Source: an uncultured Gammaproteobacteria bacterium (lineage in GTDB: Bacteria; Pseudomonadota; Gammaproteobacteria; PS1; Pseudothioglobaceae). From it: 64,000 bases of DNA. The notes under the pieces are model-generated. The model did no database searches. It was not told where the DNA came from and saw only the letters and a program-made list of their open reading frames with translations. The position numbers were made by a program, and so were the translations under genes. Of the stretch, positions 1-10,264 are shown piece by piece; position 1 is the first letter of the stretch; each line of letters begins with the position of its first letter. The stretch is from contig CAJXOB010000002.1 in NCBI GenBank assembly GCA_913057955.1, positions 25,079 through 89,078 on the forward strand. The letters are read 5' to 3'.

Positions 1-881
1 CCATTAGTCGGAGCAGTAACAACCATATGACCAGCAGCATTCTCTTCATTTACTGCCATGGCATAGGCACAAAGCCAGTCACTAGAATTTGTATTTTCTG
101 GATCACTCTGGAGGCTTTCATGTAATTTTTTTGCGCGCCTCTTTGTATTCAAGCCACCTGGCAATATGCCTTCGGTAGCAAGACCAGTCTCAACACAAGT
201 TTTCATTGCATTCCAAATATCATCAAGCTCTTTGTTTAGAATTTTTTCAGGAATATTTTCTAATTCATTGGCAAGCTTCATTTCCCAAATGGTTTTATTG
301 TGTTTTTTAGACATTTCAAGCATTTGGTCTGAATTATCAAAGGGGAATGGATAAGCTGAGCTCGGCTCTGCTGCAATCGGCGCTTTAATATTATCTATTT
401 CTGCTAATGTAGATATAAAACCTCCACCGATAGAAAAGTAAGTGTGTGAAATTAGAATTACATCTGACTTATCAAGGAGCTCAAACACCATTCCATTAGG
501 ATTTTGCTTTAATGAGTTTCTGGTATCAAAAATGATATCATCTTCTGAAAAGAATGCTACTTTTTGAGTCTTGCTGATATCTATACTTTTTGAATTCCAT
601 GTTTGCTCAATGACCTCATCCATATTCTCTTTAATGATGGTATGTGGAAGATATCCATTCAGACCAAGAGTTACCGCTTTATCTGTTGCATGCCCTACTC
701 CTGTATAAGCTAAAGAATTCTTTAAAGTACACCTAATATGATAGGTATTAATTGTAGGGTTTAATTCTACAAAATTTCGAACATGTTGCATGAAATCATT
801 AGCAGCTACCATCGGCCCCATTGTGTGAGAGCTTGAAGGACCAACGCCTATTTTGAATAAGTCTAAAACGCTAATAAACAT
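1..881 (-). CDS. sdaA: L-serine ammonia-lyase (serine dehydratase), 3' end truncated by window start
   Basis: Minus-strand ORF translating MFISVLDLFKIGVGPSSSHTMGPMVAANDFM..., the N-terminal GPSSSHTMGP signature of SdaA; open to the window edge. Confidence 0.93.
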   Translation of the reverse strand, partial: MFISVLDLFKIGVGPSSSHTMGPMVAANDFMQHVRNFVELNPTINTYHIRCTLKNSLAYTGVGHATDKAVTLGLNGYLPHTIIKENMDEVIEQTWNSKSIDISKTQKVAFFSEDDIIFDTRNSLKQNPNGMVFELLDKSDVILISHTYFSIGGGFISTLAEIDNIKAPIAAEPSSAYPFPFDNSDQMLEMSKKHNKTIWEMKLANELENIPEKILNKELDDIWNAMKTCVETGLATEGILPGGLNTKRRAKKLHESLQSDPENTNSSDWLCAYAMAVNEENAAGHMVVTAPTN

Positions 882-1043
882 AATAAAATCATATATATAA
901 AGTTTTGCATTCTACATTATGGCTGTAAACGTAGCTATTAAAAAATTCACCATTTAATGAATTAATTTACAATTTTTTTTTAGTGTTTTACTAATTAATT
1001 TATAATGTTGATATAAATCTGCAACCTAAATATGGAATAAATT

Positions 1044-1982
1044 ATGGCGTTATTATTAGCATCAACTGACTTTTGGGAGGATATGGATGTTTGGTCAAAA
1101 GGCCTTAGATTGGCTATGCCAGAGATAGATATCAGAGTTTATCCTGATGATGGAGATGTTAATGAGGTTGAATTTGCTGTGGTCTGGAAACATCCTCGTG
1201 GCATATTAAAAAAGTATCCAAATTTAAAAGCGATTTTGTCTCTAGGGGCTGGAGTAGATCACATTATCAGTGATCCTGATCTGCCCAAAGGGCTCCCAAT
1301 AGTTCGTTTAGTTGATAAAAAATTAACTCATGAAATGTGCCTTCATGCCTTGCATTGGGTGCTTCATTTTCATAGCGATCAGTACCTTTATCGAATTCAA
1401 CAATCTAGATCTGAGTGGACTCAACAAAGCTCGATTCAAAGTGAGGATAGAACAATTGGAATTATGGGACTAGGTAATATTGGAAAAAGTATTGGTGACT
1501 CATTGGTTAATCTAGACTTTAATGTTATTGGTTGGGGAGCTACTAAAAAGAAATCTATGGATGGAATTCATTATTACTATGGTAAAGATCAATTAACTGA
1601 TTTTTTAAATAAAACAAACATATTAATTAATGTACTTCCATTAACTCAAGCCACAACTAACTTAGTTACAAAAAAAGAAATGCTGTCTTTACCAAAGGGC
1701 ACGTTTATTATTAATATCGGTAGAGGTAATATTATCAATGAGATAGATTTATTATCTCTACTCGATGATGGTCATATTGCTGCAGCTGCATTGGATGTGT
1801 TTGAGAAAGAGCCATTACCGGAAAATAATTCACTTTGGAATCATCCTTTAGTTTACATAACTCCGCATATTGCAGGTCAAAGCAACCCAAATTCAGCATC
1901 TAAAACAATTTCTAAAAATATTTATCGTATCAAAAATGGAGAACTTCCTTATCCTATATATAGCCTAACTAATAGGTATTGA
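1044..1982 (+). CDS. ghrA: D-isomer-specific 2-hydroxyacid dehydrogenase (glyoxylate/hydroxypyruvate reductase A type)
   Basis: NAD-binding GLGNIGKSIGDSL, INIGRGNIINEIDL and catalytic-region TPHIAGQ motifs. Confidence 0.8.
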   Translation: MALLLASTDFWEDMDVWSKGLRLAMPEIDIRVYPDDGDVNEVEFAVVWKHPRGILKKYPNLKAILSLGAGVDHIISDPDLPKGLPIVRLVDKKLTHEMCLHALHWVLHFHSDQYLYRIQQSRSEWTQQSSIQSEDRTIGIMGLGNIGKSIGDSLVNLDFNVIGWGATKKKSMDGIHYYYGKDQLTDFLNKTNILINVLPLTQATTNLVTKKEMLSLPKGTFIINIGRGNIINEIDLLSLLDDGHIAAAALDVFEKEPLPENNSLWNHPLVYITPHIAGQSNPNSASKTISKNIYRIKNGELPYPIYSLTNRY

Positions 1983-2074
1983 TTAAAGCAAAAACTTAAG
2001 TATTAACATATGAAAAACTAGGTAAATTTTTATGTTGTTTACGTGCCAAACAATTATTTAATCTTATTTATGTC

Positions 2075-2094
2075 AATTCAATAACAATTGAATT
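2075..2094. promoter_or_regulatory. Perfect inverted repeat AATTCAAT-AACA-ATTGAATT upstream of gcvT
   Basis: 8-bp arms, 4-nt spacer, about 50 bp upstream of the gcvT start codon; function unknown. Confidence 0.4.
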
Positions 2095-2144
2095 AAACTA
2101 AAAACACTATTCTTATATAATAAGGTTTTTTGAGGCAAATACTA

Positions 2145-3269
2145 ATGTCTGCAGATAAACAAATTCGGGTCACTCCTTTATATCAAATGCATTTAGATGC
2201 AGGAGCTAAAATGGTTCCATTTGCTGGATATGAAATGCCTGTAAGTTACCCTCTTGGGATAAAAAAAGAGCATATTCATACTCGCGAAAAAGCAGGACTT
2301 TTTGATGTCTCTCATATGGGTCAAATAAGGTTAGTTGGTCCAAATTCAAAAAAAGCACTTGAGTCTATAGTCCCAGTTGATATTATTGATTTACCTTTAA
2401 TGAAATTACGTTATGCCTTGTTTACAAATAAATCTGGCGGCGTAATGGATGATTTAATGGTTACAAACCTGGGCGACGAAGATTTATTTTTAGTTGTCAA
2501 TGCTGCTTGCAAAGACGCTGATTATGATCATTTGCAAAGCACTATTGGCGATGATTGCAAAGTAGAGTTTCTTGAAGATGTTGCATTGCTTGCACTGCAA
2601 GGACCTAAGGCACATGAGGTTTTATCTGAAATTGCACCGTCTACCAGTGAGATGACTTTTATGACCGCTAGGCAGCTAGTGATAAATGGAATGAACTGTC
2701 TCATTACTAGATCTGGGTATACAGGCGAGGATGGTTTTGAAATTTCAGTATCAGCTAAAGATGCTGAAGAATTAGCAAAGCTCTTTCTTTCGAATACGGA
2801 AGTTGAATGGGTTGGTTTGGGGGCGAGAGATTCACTTCGTTTAGAGGCTGGATTATCACTTTATGGGCATGAGCTTGATAACGATCATAGTCCTGTCGAG
2901 TCCTCATTGAGCTGGGCATTGTCGAAGGCAAGAAGGACCGGAGGAGTGAGAGAGGGCAATTATCTAGGTGCTGATGTTATTATTAGCCATCTTGATGAGG
3001 GCGCTGAATCAAAGGTTGTTGGATTGCAGCCAGAAGGAAGAATGCCTGTTCGAGAGGGAGCCATGATTGAAGATGAGTTAGGTAATAATGTGGGAAAGGT
3101 AACGAGCGGTGGTTTTGGTCCTAGCATAAATAGGCCAATAGCTATAGCAAGATTAAAAAAGAGTTATATAGAAAAAAATTCCAAGCTTTTTGCATTAGTT
3201 AGGGATAAAAAAATTGCAGTTGAGGTTGTAAGTCTGCCATTTGTTAAACAGAACTATTACAGAGGTTAA
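2145..3269 (+). CDS. gcvT: Glycine cleavage system T protein (aminomethyltransferase)
   Basis: LYQMHLDAGAKMVPFAGYEMPVSY..., DVSHMGQ, RSGYTGEDGFEI; ATG at 2145 preferred over the TTG at 2130 used by the ORF track. Confidence 0.96.
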   Translation: MSADKQIRVTPLYQMHLDAGAKMVPFAGYEMPVSYPLGIKKEHIHTREKAGLFDVSHMGQIRLVGPNSKKALESIVPVDIIDLPLMKLRYALFTNKSGGVMDDLMVTNLGDEDLFLVVNAACKDADYDHLQSTIGDDCKVEFLEDVALLALQGPKAHEVLSEIAPSTSEMTFMTARQLVINGMNCLITRSGYTGEDGFEISVSAKDAEELAKLFLSNTEVEWVGLGARDSLRLEAGLSLYGHELDNDHSPVESSLSWALSKARRTGGVREGNYLGADVIISHLDEGAESKVVGLQPEGRMPVREGAMIEDELGNNVGKVTSGGFGPSINRPIAIARLKKSYIEKNSKLFALVRDKKIAVEVVSLPFVKQNYYRG

Positions 3270-3290
3270 ATATTAATATGAGGAGCAGTA

Positions 3291-3662
3291 ATGAGTATTA
3301 AATTTTCAGAAGATCATGAATGGATTCAATCACAAGGAGATGATCTGGTAGTTATTGGGATAACGGATTTTGCCCAAGAGCAATTAGGCGACCTAGTTTA
3401 TGTTGAGTTGCCAGAAGTTGGGGATGAGTGTAGCCGCGGAGAGAATATTTCCGTAATTGAGTCAGTTAAAGCTGCTTCAGATTTAATTGCTCCAGTTTCT
3501 GGAACTATTGTTGAAGTAAACAGTCGCTTGGAAGAGGAGCCAGAGCTTGTCACTGAAGACTCTATGGGGGATGGTTGGTTTATCAAGGTGAAATTATCGA
3601 GTCCTGAAGAGCTGGATGATTTAATGGACGAAAGCGCATATAACAATTTTATTGAAGAATAA
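3291..3662 (+). CDS. gcvH: Glycine cleavage system H protein
   Basis: Lipoyl-lysine motif SVIESVKAASDLIAPVSG; located between gcvT and gcvP. Confidence 0.97.
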   Translation: MSIKFSEDHEWIQSQGDDLVVIGITDFAQEQLGDLVYVELPEVGDECSRGENISVIESVKAASDLIAPVSGTIVEVNSRLEEEPELVTEDSMGDGWFIKVKLSSPEELDDLMDESAYNNFIEE

Positions 3663-3674
3663 GGAAAGAGTTCA

Positions 3675-6527
3675 ATGGCGAATAAGATTGAAGATTTATT
3701 AAATAATGATGCCTTTACTACTAGGCATATTGGTTCATCAACTGAGCAGAAAAATCAGATGCTTGATTATCTTGGTTTTGATAACTTAGATAAATTGATT
3801 GATGAGATTGTTCCAGACGTTATTCGTCGTAAAAAGCCAATGAATATAGCTAAAGGAATGTCAGAGTTGGCAGCGCTTAAAAAATTAAGAAATCTAGCTA
3901 GAATGAATATTCGTTATAAGTCATTCATAGGTCAGGGCTATTACAATTCAATCACGCCACCAGTAATCCAGCGTAATGTCCAAGAAAATCCTTCTTGGTA
4001 TACTGCTTATACCCCTTATCAGCCAGAAATATCTCAGGGCCGTTTAGAAGCGTTAATGAATTTTCAAACAATGGTTTCAGATTTGACAGGAATGGATTTA
4101 GCTAATGCATCAATGCTTGATGAAGCTACTGCCTGTGCAGAGGCTATGACTTTATGTCATCGGGTTAGCAAGTCTAAAAGTAATGTTTTTTTTGTAGCTA
4201 ATGATTGCTTTGCACAAAATATTGAAGTAATTAAGACACGGGCTGAGCCATTAAATATTGTTGTTGTTGTTGGTGACCCTTTGACTGAGCTTGAAGAGCT
4301 CGATTGTTTTGGAGTGTTGTTGCAATACCCCAATACTTTTGGTGGCTATAGTGATTTCTCAAATTTAATAGAGTTAGTTCATCAAAAAAAAGCACTCGTT
4401 GCAGTTAGTGCAGACTTGCTTTCTTTGACGCTTTTAAAACCACCTGGTGAAATGGGTGCAGATATAGTAGTTGGTAATACGCAACGATTTGGAGTGCCAA
4501 TTGGATATGGTGGGCCACATGCCGCTTACATGTCAATCAATGATAAGTATAAAAGATCAATGCCTGGCCGTATTATTGGCGCATCAGTTGACACTAAAGG
4601 TAGGCTGGCTTATCGACTTGCGCTTCAGACTAGAGAGCAACACATTCGTCGTGAGAAAGCAACAAGTAATATTTGCACTGCCCAGGCTCTATTGGCAATT
4701 ATGGCAAGTATGTATGCGGTTTATCATGGACCAGAGGGCCTTAAAAATATTGCCGATCGAATTTTTCGTTACTCCAGTGTTTTTGCTGATGGTATGAGAG
4801 AAATGGGGTTTCGAATTTTAAATGAAACATTTTTTGATACCTTAACTGTAGAGGTTGAAAACTCTGATGCTGTAGTTATGCAGGCAGAAAAAAATGGATA
4901 CAACATACATGTTTTTAGTAAAACACTCGTTTCAGTTTCATTTGACGAGCTAAGTACTCCTGAGGATATAGAGTATTTATGGAAAATATTTAATAAAGAA
5001 TCTGACCTTAGTACTCAAGCTATATTTGAAAAAAATAAGGCTCAAATCAATAAGAGTCTGAAACGAAAATCAAGTTTCTTAACGCATGACGTTTTTAATA
5101 CCTATCGCTCAGAAACAAATATGATGCGTTATATTCGTTATTTAGGGGACAAGGATATTGCGCTTGATCGATCAATGATTCCTCTTGGTTCATGTACTAT
5201 GAAGCTTAATGCTGCAGCTGAATTAATACCAGTATCTTGGCCAGAATTTTCTCAAATTCATCCGGCAGTACCAATGAATCAGGTCATAGGCTACCAGCAA
5301 ATGATTAGTGAGCTTGAAGAAATGCTTTGCGAGGCGACAGGTTATTCAGCAATATCACTTCAACCAAATTCAGGAGCTCAGGGAGAGTACGCTGGGTTAA
5401 TTGCAATTCGCGCTTATCATAAAAGTAGAGGTGAAGAAAATAGGAATATTTGTTTAATTCCATCTTCTGCTCATGGCACCAACCCAGCGTCTGCACAAAT
5501 GGCTGGAATGAAGGTAATCGTAATTGATAGCGCAGATGATGGAAACATTGATCTTTTAGATTTAAGATCAAAAACTAAGGAGCACGCCAATAATTTAGCG
5601 GCAATAATGATTACATATCCCTCTACTCATGGAGTATTTGAAAAGGATGTAAAAGAGGTTTGTGAAATTGTTCATAATGCTGGGGGTCAGGTTTATATCG
5701 ATGGAGCCAATATGAATGCAATGGTGGGCGTTTCTGCTCCGGGTGAATTTGGAGGTGATGTTTCACACCTTAATTTACATAAAACATTTGCCATTCCTCA
5801 TGGCGGCGGTGGACCAGGAGTTGGACCCATTGGTGTTAAAGAGCATTTAGTACATTTTTTACCTACTACGCCACTTAATAATACAGACGTTGGAAGTATT
5901 TCTGGTGCTCCATGGGGTTCTGGCAGTATTTTGCCTATCAGTTGGATGTATATTGCAATGCTTGGTAAAGAGGGTCTTTATGAATCTACATGTAATGCAA
6001 TCTTAAACGCGAACTATATATCAAAGAGACTTGAAGAGCATTATCCGATACTTTATAGTGATGAAAATGGCAGGATTGCTCATGAGTGTATTATTGATAT
6101 TAGGCCCATTAAAGATACAGTTGGTATTAGTGTTGATGACGTAGCCAAACGATTAATTGACTATGGTTTTCATGCGCCAACTATGTCGTTTCCTGTCGCT
6201 GGTACATTGATGATTGAACCAACAGAATCAGAGTCATTGGATGAGCTTGATCGGTTTTGCGATGCTATGATACAAATCAGAAAAGAGATATTAAAAGTTG
6301 AATCTGGAGAATATTCTACTGAAGATAATCCATTAATTAATTCTCCACATACTCTAGAAATGGTAACATCTACGCAATGGAATTTTTCATACTCCAGGGA
6401 AGAGGCAGCATATCCTGTCGAAAGTTTAAGGCGAGTTAAGTACTGGCCACCAGTTTCGCGAGTGGATAATGTCTATGGAGATAAGAATTTAGTTTGCTCT
6501 TGTCCAAGCGTAGAAAATTATAGATAA
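3675..6527 (+). CDS. gcvP: Glycine dehydrogenase (decarboxylating), P protein
   Basis: 950 aa; PLP site region [24 protein letters not shown]; full-length fused P protein. Confidence 0.97.
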   Translation: MANKIEDLLNNDAFTTRHIGSSTEQKNQMLDYLGFDNLDKLIDEIVPDVIRRKKPMNIAKGMSELAALKKLRNLARMNIRYKSFIGQGYYNSITPPVIQRNVQENPSWYTAYTPYQPEISQGRLEALMNFQTMVSDLTGMDLANASMLDEATACAEAMTLCHRVSKSKSNVFFVANDCFAQNIEVIKTRAEPLNIVVVVGDPLTELEELDCFGVLLQYPNTFGGYSDFSNLIELVHQKKALVAVSADLLSLTLLKPPGEMGADIVVGNTQRFGVPIGYGGPHAAYMSINDKYKRSMPGRIIGASVDTKGRLAYRLALQTREQHIRREKATSNICTAQALLAIMASMYAVYHGPEGLKNIADRIFRYSSVFADGMREMGFRILNETFFDTLTVEVENSDAVVMQAEKNGYNIHVFSKTLVSVSFDELSTPEDIEYLWKIFNKESDLSTQAIFEKNKAQINKSLKRKSSFLTHDVFNTYRSETNMMRYIRYLGDKDIALDRSMIPLGSCTMKLNAAAELIPVSWPEFSQIHPAVPMNQVIGYQQMISELEEMLCEATGYSAISLQPNSGAQGEYAGLIAIRAYHKSRGEENRNICLIPSSAHGTNPASAQMAGMKVIVIDSADDGNIDLLDLRSKTKEHANNLAAIMITYPSTHGVFEKDVKEVCEIVHNAGGQVYIDGANMNAMVGVSAPGEFGGDVSHLNLHKTFAIPHGGGGPGVGPIGVKEHLVHFLPTTPLNNTDVGSISGAPWGSGSILPISWMYIAMLGKEGLYESTCNAILNANYISKRLEEHYPILYSDENGRIAHECIIDIRPIKDTVGISVDDVAKRLIDYGFHAPTMSFPVAGTLMIEPTESESLDELDRFCDAMIQIRKEILKVESGEYSTEDNPLINSPHTLEMVTSTQWNFSYSREEAAYPVESLRRVKYWPPVSRVDNVYGDKNLVCSCPSVENYR

Positions 6528-6534
6528 AAATTTT

Positions 6535-7050
6535 ATGATATCATTTTTGATTAGTGTTTTAGGTGACGATAAACCTGGACTGGTTGACGGTCTTTCAAAG
6601 ATTATTGTTGCTAATAATGGTGACTGGATCGAAAGTAATATGTCCAGCTTTGAAGGGAAGTTTGCAGGAATTCTAAAGGTTAACGTGCCTTCTAAAAATG
6701 CGGCTCAATTAAGTAAAGAGTTGGTTTCATCCTCTCTAGGGCTGCAAGTAGCGTGTGAAGAAACCTCGCCATTAAAACAAACCAATGTAAAGAGTTATAA
6801 CATTGAGCTTATTGGTCAAAACCATGTCGGTATTATTAATAAATTGTCCCATGTTTTGGCAGATGATTTGAAAGCTAATGTAGAGGAGCTAAAGACTGAA
6901 ATAATTGATGCATCGATGTCTGGAGAGCAGCTTTTTAAAGCGCAAATCACACTTCATTTGCCTGTATCAATTGACGAGAGTCTTATCAGAGATAAGCTTG
7001 AGAAAATTGCTGATGAGATGATGGTAGAGATATATTCTTATGAAAGTTAG
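6535..7050 (+). CDS. ACT-domain protein, glycine cleavage system repressor (GcvR)-like
   Basis: Tandem ACT-type halves (ISVLGDDKPGLVDGLSKII..., IELIGQNHVGIINKLSHVL...), 8 bp after gcvP. Confidence 0.75.
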   Translation: MISFLISVLGDDKPGLVDGLSKIIVANNGDWIESNMSSFEGKFAGILKVNVPSKNAAQLSKELVSSSLGLQVACEETSPLKQTNVKSYNIELIGQNHVGIINKLSHVLADDLKANVEELKTEIIDASMSGEQLFKAQITLHLPVSIDESLIRDKLEKIADEMMVEIYSYES

Positions 7051-7087
7051 GGTTGGTTAATTAATAATCTCTATTAATTCTTTTGAT

Positions 7088-7858
7088 CTAGAAACTTCCG
7101 TGAGCAATAAATGGACCATTTCTGTAGTTGGATTTTCCATATTTGAAAGGTTCGTCATTTGGAAGCTTAACTGTCCCCCCTGCAGATCTTAATACAGCAT
7201 CCCCGGCAGCAGTATCCCATTCCATAGTTGGGCCAAATCGAGGGTAAACATCAGCTTCTCCGCAAGCTACTAAACAAAATTTCAATGAAGATCCAATAGA
7301 TGTCGTATTTTTAATATTATGATCATTTAACCAAGTATTTGTCAACTCATCACGGTGAGAAACACTTGCTACAGCAACAGCTCCAGATTGAGGTATTGCT
7401 CGAATAGTGATAGGCTTAATTAAGCCATTTGATTCTTCGAAAGCACCTGCAGAAACTGAAGCAAAAAACATTCGATTTAGTGCAGGTGCGTATACAACAC
7501 CTAATGTTGGAATACCATTTTCAATAAGTCCAATATTTACGGTAAATGAACCTAATCCATCTTTTTTTAGGAATTCTTTAGTGCCATCAAGCGGATCAAT
7601 AAGAAAAAACTTATTAGTAGCTTTTGCGCTATGACTGCTAGAATTTTCTTCTGAAATTATGAGAATTTCTGGGATGATTTCTTTAAGTTTATTGAGAATT
7701 ACATGCTCGGCAGCTTGATCTGCAAGGGTTACGGGGGATCCATCTTCTTTGTAGTCGACCTTTATTGAATTGGCATAGATTTTCATAATCTCATTGCCAG
7801 CTTCTCGAGCTGCTATCTGCAATTCTTTTAATAGGTAAGAATAATCAATAGTATCCAT
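7088..7858 (-). CDS. cysQ: 3'(2'),5'-bisphosphate nucleotidase / inositol monophosphatase family
   Basis: ISEE and IDPLDGTKEFL motifs, EWDTAAGDAVLRSAGG. Confidence 0.82.
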   Translation of the reverse strand: MDTIDYSYLLKELQIAAREAGNEIMKIYANSIKVDYKEDGSPVTLADQAAEHVILNKLKEIIPEILIISEENSSSHSAKATNKFFLIDPLDGTKEFLKKDGLGSFTVNIGLIENGIPTLGVVYAPALNRMFFASVSAGAFEESNGLIKPITIRAIPQSGAVAVASVSHRDELTNTWLNDHNIKNTTSIGSSLKFCLVACGEADVYPRFGPTMEWDTAAGDAVLRSAGGTVKLPNDEPFKYGKSNYRNGPFIAHGSF

Positions 7859-7889
7859 TTATCTGAGTTTTAGAGCTTTATTAAAACTA

Positions 7890-9095
7890 CTAAGTAATAA
7901 TATTATGCCCTGGACCAAATGGGAATTTAGTTATGTCATAGGCGCTATCTTCAGTTAACACCATAACGTCATGCTCACGGTAACCACCAGCACCTGGTTG
8001 ACTTCCTGGAATCATAATCATAGGCTCCATAGAAACAACCATATTTTTTTGAAGAACTGTATCAATATCTTCTCTTAGCTCTACTCCAGCTTCACGCCCA
8101 TAGTAGTGAGATAGGACTCCAAATGAATGGCCATATCCAAAGGTCCTACTTTCAAGTAAGCCATATTCTTCAAAAATTTTATTAAGTTCAAGAGCAATGT
8201 CTTTACATGCAACCCCAGGTTTAATAAGCTTCATTCCTTCTTCATGAACCTTTACATTAATTTCCCACAATCTAAGAGATTCGTCATCAACATGATCATA
8301 AAATAATGTTCTTTCAAGTGCAACATAATAGCCAGCAATCATTGAAAAACAATTAAGACTTAGAATATCACCTTTTTGAACTTTCCTAGTCGTCACAGGA
8401 TTATGTGCACCATCAGTATTAATGCCAGATTGAAACCAAGTCCAAGTGTCCATAAGTTCTGAGCTTGGAAAGCGCTTAGCAATCTCTCTGACCATGGCTT
8501 GTGTTGAATGAAGGGCTATCTCATGTTCTGGTGCGCCTTCTTTAATCGCCTCCACTAGGGCTGCGCCACCTATATCACAAACATTTGCTCCCTGAATAAT
8601 ATGAGCAATTTCTTCATCTGATTTGATTGAGCGCATCTTCATGCAATCAACTGAAATATCAATAAAGTTAGATTGATTAAATGCAGCTTGAAGCTTATCT
8701 AAACGTTCTTTAGTTATATGGTCATACTCTATACCAATTTTATCGCCGTTATTTACAAGTTGCTGAAGCGCATAAAAGAAGCTATCTTTTTGCCAGTCTG
8801 TGTAGACTAGGTTTTCACCAAAAGTTCGGCGCCAAGGTTGACCACCGTCAATATTTGCCGTTACCGTTGTTGCTTTATCCTGAGTAACGACAAGCGCGTA
8901 AGGCCTCCCAAAAGAGCAATAGAGGAAGTCACTGTAGTAATTAATGCCATGAATTGATGTAAAAATTACACTATCAATGTTATTTTTTGACATATGGCTT
9001 CTAAGGCGTTCTTGACGGTTTTGGAATTCTTTATCACTAAATGTATGAACTATATTGTCACCATTCGGTATAAGTATTGTTCTTGGCATATTCAT
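7890..9095 (-). CDS. Creatinase (creatine amidinohydrolase, M24 fold)
   Basis: 401 aa, collinear with Pseudomonas creatinase as recalled: NINYYSDFLYCSFGRPYALVVT-like, DGGQPWRRT, LMDTWTWFQSGINTDGAHNPVTTRKV, FGYGHSFG.LSHYYGREAG. Confidence 0.92.
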   Translation of the reverse strand: MNMPRTILIPNGDNIVHTFSDKEFQNRQERLRSHMSKNNIDSVIFTSIHGINYYSDFLYCSFGRPYALVVTQDKATTVTANIDGGQPWRRTFGENLVYTDWQKDSFFYALQQLVNNGDKIGIEYDHITKERLDKLQAAFNQSNFIDISVDCMKMRSIKSDEEIAHIIQGANVCDIGGAALVEAIKEGAPEHEIALHSTQAMVREIAKRFPSSELMDTWTWFQSGINTDGAHNPVTTRKVQKGDILSLNCFSMIAGYYVALERTLFYDHVDDESLRLWEINVKVHEEGMKLIKPGVACKDIALELNKIFEEYGLLESRTFGYGHSFGVLSHYYGREAGVELREDIDTVLQKNMVVSMEPMIMIPGSQPGAGGYREHDVMVLTEDSAYDITKFPFGPGHNIIT

Positions 9096-9139
9096 AGCGA
9101 CTCCTGTATATGGTTTAATTTGTGCGAAATGTTAGTCAA

Positions 9140-9153
9140 TATACTTAAGTATA
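9140..9153. promoter_or_regulatory. 14-bp perfect palindrome TATACTTAAGTATA upstream of creatinase
   Basis: Lies 45-58 bp upstream of the creatinase start codon (minus strand). Confidence 0.4.
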
Positions 9154-9230
9154 GCAAGCTTTTTCTAAATCATATGTTTTTAGTTTGTTGAAAAAAAGAG
9201 ATTATGATCTATGGTTAAAACTTTTGAATT

Positions 9231-10097
9231 TCATTGAGGCCGCTTTAAAACACTTTCACGAATGAATGTGTAAAGTCCTGATGCGACAATAATTGAAGCT
9301 CCAATCAATGTTAGGCTGTCTGGCCTCTCCCCAAGAATTATGATTGCTAGAAGGATTGCAAATACTATTCTTGAGTATCTGAATGGCGAAATCACAGACA
9401 TTTCACCGATACGTGAAGATGTAACCAGTGAATAGTATGCAATAACTCCAAAAATTGATGCTCCAATAAAATATATGATAAGGTTTGTTGTTGGCACTAT
9501 CATTGGAGAGTTAAATGGAATAATTAAAACACCTGAGATTCCAAAGGCAATAAATGCATATAAAGCAATAGTTACTGAAGAAAGTGAAGTCTTCATTGCT
9601 CGAGTTGCCAAGTCTCTTGCTGCTAGAAATAAAGACCCAAGCAATGCGAATATTGATTCTGGCATAAATCCTTCAAAGCCAGGACGTAAAATCAATAATA
9701 CTCCGATGAACCCAACGAATACTGCGCTCCAGCGTCTCCACCCTACCTTTTCTTTAAAAAATATTACAGCACCAATGGTTACTAATAATGGCGTTATTTG
9801 TAGGATTGCTGAAGCCGATGAAAGTGGTGTTAGGGCAATTGCTGTAACAAAAAATACCGCCCCTAACAATTCAAAAATTGTTCGCATTATCACATGCTTA
9901 TCTAATGCATCTTTGTGAATAATTGGCTCTCTCTGAATAATTGCAATAATAAGAAATACAACGCTTCCGGTAAAACCAAGAATTATTATAATTTCTGATA
10001 TTGGTAAATGAGCCGAGAGTATCTTGATAAATAAGTCTTCAAATGCAAAGCCCGCCATAGCAAGAATCATGAATAAAATACCTCTCAAGTTTTCCAT
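9231..10097 (-). CDS. EamA/DMT family transporter
   Basis: About 10 TM segments, two EamA repeats. Confidence 0.85.
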   Translation of the reverse strand: MENLRGILFMILAMAGFAFEDLFIKILSAHLPISEIIIILGFTGSVVFLIIAIIQREPIIHKDALDKHVIMRTIFELLGAVFFVTAIALTPLSSASAILQITPLLVTIGAVIFFKEKVGWRRWSAVFVGFIGVLLILRPGFEGFMPESIFALLGSLFLAARDLATRAMKTSLSSVTIALYAFIAFGISGVLIIPFNSPMIVPTTNLIIYFIGASIFGVIAYYSLVTSSRIGEMSVISPFRYSRIVFAILLAIIILGERPDSLTLIGASIIVASGLYTFIRESVLKRPQ

Positions 10098-10152
10098 GAT
10101 TTTTCATTGATCCATAGGGCTAAAGTTGAATTTTAACTGCTACTATGATTTG

Positions 10153-10191
10153 AATCTACTTATTTTTTTGAACAAATAATATAAGTAGGTT
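10153..10191. promoter_or_regulatory. Imperfect inverted repeat AATCTACTTAT...ATAAGTAGGTT between two divergent EamA genes
   Basis: 11-bp arms with one G/T mismatch, 17-nt spacer, in the divergent intergenic region. Confidence 0.3.
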
Positions 10192-10264
10192 TAATGTTTC
10201 AACTTAGTGCTTAAAAAAATGATTGACAGATATATATTTTAAGAACACAATGCGAAAATAATTA

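Noticed and set aside
1983-2144. Possible glycine riboswitch upstream of gcvT
   Set aside because: I could not find the conserved glycine aptamer core; only an AT-rich dyad is present.
9475-9918. 147-aa antisense ORF inside the EamA gene
   Set aside because: Opposite strand of a well-supported transporter; composition typical of shadow ORFs, no recognisable motifs.
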